DNA from: Roseiarcus sp963770035
GTDB lineage: Bacteria; Pseudomonadota; Alphaproteobacteria; Rhizobiales; Beijerinckiaceae
Direction: 5' to 3'
NCBI GenBank assembly: GCA_963770035.1
Contig: CAVYON010000034.1
Coordinates: 62,001 to 126,000 of the forward strand
DNA: 64,000 nt
The notes below the pieces were generated by a model. It was not told the DNA's origin, made no database searches, and worked only from the letters and a program-made list of their open reading frames with translations. Position 1 is the first letter of the stretch, and every line of letters begins with the position of its first letter. Positions 62,937 through 64,000 of the stretch are shown piece by piece. The translations under genes were made by a program, and so were the position numbers.

Positions 62937-64000
62937 TCAGGCCGGGCGCGCAACCTCCAGCACCACGCCCGCGAGTCGCTCGGCCGCGTCGGCGACGCCG
63001 GCGGTCTTGGCCGCTTTCGCCGACTCGGCGAGCTTTGCGGGCGAAGCGAGCGCTTCGCGCAGGATGGTCGCGAGCCGTTCGGGCGTGAACTCGGTCTGCG
63101 GGACGACCATCGCCCCGCCCGAGGCCGCCAGGGCGGTGGCGTTGGCGGCCTGGTCCTGATCGAGCGCATACGGGAACGGCACCAGCACCGAGGGACGCCC
63201 GATGACCGCGAGCTCAGAGACCGTGGATGCGCCGGCGCGGCCAACGACGAGATGCGACCCGGCGATGCGCGCCGGCAGATCGACAAAGAATTCCGCGACC
63301 TCGACCGGAAAGTCCATCCGCGCGCAGGCCGCCGCGACCCTGGCTTTGTCCTCCCCGCGCGCCTGCATGGTGAGGCGGATCCATTGCCGCTCGTCGGGCC
63401 CGAGCAGCGCTATCGCCGCCGGCACGACGTCGGCCATGACCCGCGCTCCTTGCGAGCCCCCGGTGACCAGCACGCGGAGCTTCTGGCCGATAAGATCGGG
63501 ATAGGGCGTTCCGGATGCTGCGGTCACCGCCGGGCGCACCGGATTCCCCGTGTAGCGGACCTTCACCCGGATGCTGCCGTCCGCGCCCTTGAGCTCGGGA
63601 AAGCCGCAAGCGACCAGGGAAACGCGTGGACTGAGGAAACGGTTCGCCCGCCCAAGCACTGCGTTCTGCTCGTGCAGGACGCTTGGAATGCCGAGGAGCG
63701 AAGCCGCGACCAGCGGTGGGACGGTCGGATAGCCGCCGAATCCGACCACCGCGCGTGGCCGTATGCGCCGAAGCTTGACCAGCGCAACCGCCACACCCGA
63801 GGCGAGCGTTGCGGCCGCGAGCGCCTTGTTGAGAGCGCCGGCGCCCGTCGTCGTGGCGGAAGGAAACGTGTGCAAGGCCCGGGCGGGAAAGTCCTGGCCG
63901 TATTTCATCGCCCGGTCGTCGGTTGCGAGTTCGACCTCGACGCCCAGCGCCTTGAGCGCCGCGGCCAGCGCCGCCGCCGGAAAGAGATGCCCCCCGGTGC
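62937..64000 (-). CDS. murG: UDP-GlcNAc:lipid II-precursor transferase MurG (N-terminus outside window)
   Basis: About 354 residues present; the glycine-rich start of the family lies beyond the edge (GHLFPAAALAAAL is visible). GT-B fold signatures: RPRAVVGFGGYPTVPPLVAA, GIPSVLHEQNAVLGRANRFL, VLVTGGSQGARVMADVVPAA, HLVVGRAGASTVSELAVIGR, VLVPFPYALDQDQAANATAL. It adds GlcNAc to lipid I at the inner membrane. No murC follows; the EthD gene faces it instead. Confidence 0.95.
   Translation of the reverse strand, partial: TGGHLFPAAALAAALKALGVEVELATDDRAMKYGQDFPARALHTFPSATTTGAGALNKALAAATLASGVAVALVKLRRIRPRAVVGFGGYPTVPPLVAASLLGIPSVLHEQNAVLGRANRFLSPRVSLVACGFPELKGADGSIRVKVRYTGNPVRPAVTAASGTPYPDLIGQKLRVLVTGGSQGARVMADVVPAAIALLGPDERQWIRLTMQARGEDKARVAAACARMDFPVEVAEFFVDLPARIAGSHLVVGRAGASTVSELAVIGRPSVLVPFPYALDQDQAANATALAASGGAMVVPQTEFTPERLATILREALASPAKLAESAKAAKTAGVADAAERLAGVVLEVARPA

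Overview
The window is GC-rich chromosomal DNA of an alphaproteobacterium, most likely Hyphomicrobiales and perhaps near Beijerinckiaceae/Methylocystaceae. The indicators are a class I PHA synthase, a glutathione-dependent formaldehyde dehydrogenase, SoxCD, a diheme cytochrome c/cytochrome b561/SHP respiratory set, membrane urate oxidase PuuD, PEPxxWA-CTERM proteins, and a His-rich small secreted protein. The placement is inferred from gene content only. No rRNA, tRNA or CRISPR array was seen.

Layout. 0-11 kb: edge-truncated aminotransferase, secreted hypothetical, phaC with a Lys/Ala/Pro-rich upstream frame, an overlapping PAS + chemoreceptor pair, an intact ISAs1-type insertion sequence with a 10-bp target duplication, a histidine phosphatase, a chrA remnant, a SnoaL-like protein, formaldehyde dehydrogenase and a retropepsin-like protease. 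11.6-15.7 kb: three tandem PEP-CTERM paralogues and xylA, with a stray copy of the xylA 3' end. 16-25 kb: lactate permease, cytochrome c, sorbosone-dehydrogenase-like protein, soxD, soxC and an IclR regulator on the minus strand; facing away from them is a DHC - b561/DHC fusion - SHP operon. 25-31 kb: sugar ABC transporter, MBL lactonase-like enzyme and a divergent LacI regulator with two matching operators. 31-36 kb: ClC channel, a fourth PEP-CTERM locus, amidohydrolase and PuuD (purine catabolism; HIU hydrolase lies at 52 kb). 36.6-40.7 kb: tolQ-tolR-tolA, a TolA-C-like lipoprotein, tolB. 40.7-45.5 kb: accessory region of dispersed repeats, toxin-antitoxin pairs, a Sel1 protein and a small inverted-repeat-bounded segment. 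45.5-51.6 kb: pyruvate dehydrogenase complex (aceE, aceF, lpd). 52-55 kb: uraH, xthA, TetR and an Acg-like nitroreductase. 55.3-57.5 kb: an AT-richer island, bounded by direct repeats, carrying one gene for an NDT/TIR-like sensor-effector with a helical-repeat C-terminus. 57.7-61 kb: marR-emrA-emrB. 61-64 kb: His-rich secreted protein, DUF6065-like protein, EthD-like protein and murG (cut by the window edge).

Caution. About twenty single-base frame breaks interrupt otherwise well-conserved genes, including all three pyruvate dehydrogenase genes. Uncorrected indels in the consensus are the simplest explanation for most of them. I give full gene spans and name the break points rather than calling these genes dead. 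True remnants (chrA, xylA tail, amidohydrolase tail) are marked as pseudogenes.

The most promising leads are the NDT/TIR-like gene on its island, the PEP-CTERM genes sitting between duplicated 3' ends of neighbouring genes, a mobile cruciform palindrome, the TolA-like lipoprotein, and the small inverted-repeat-bounded passenger segment.
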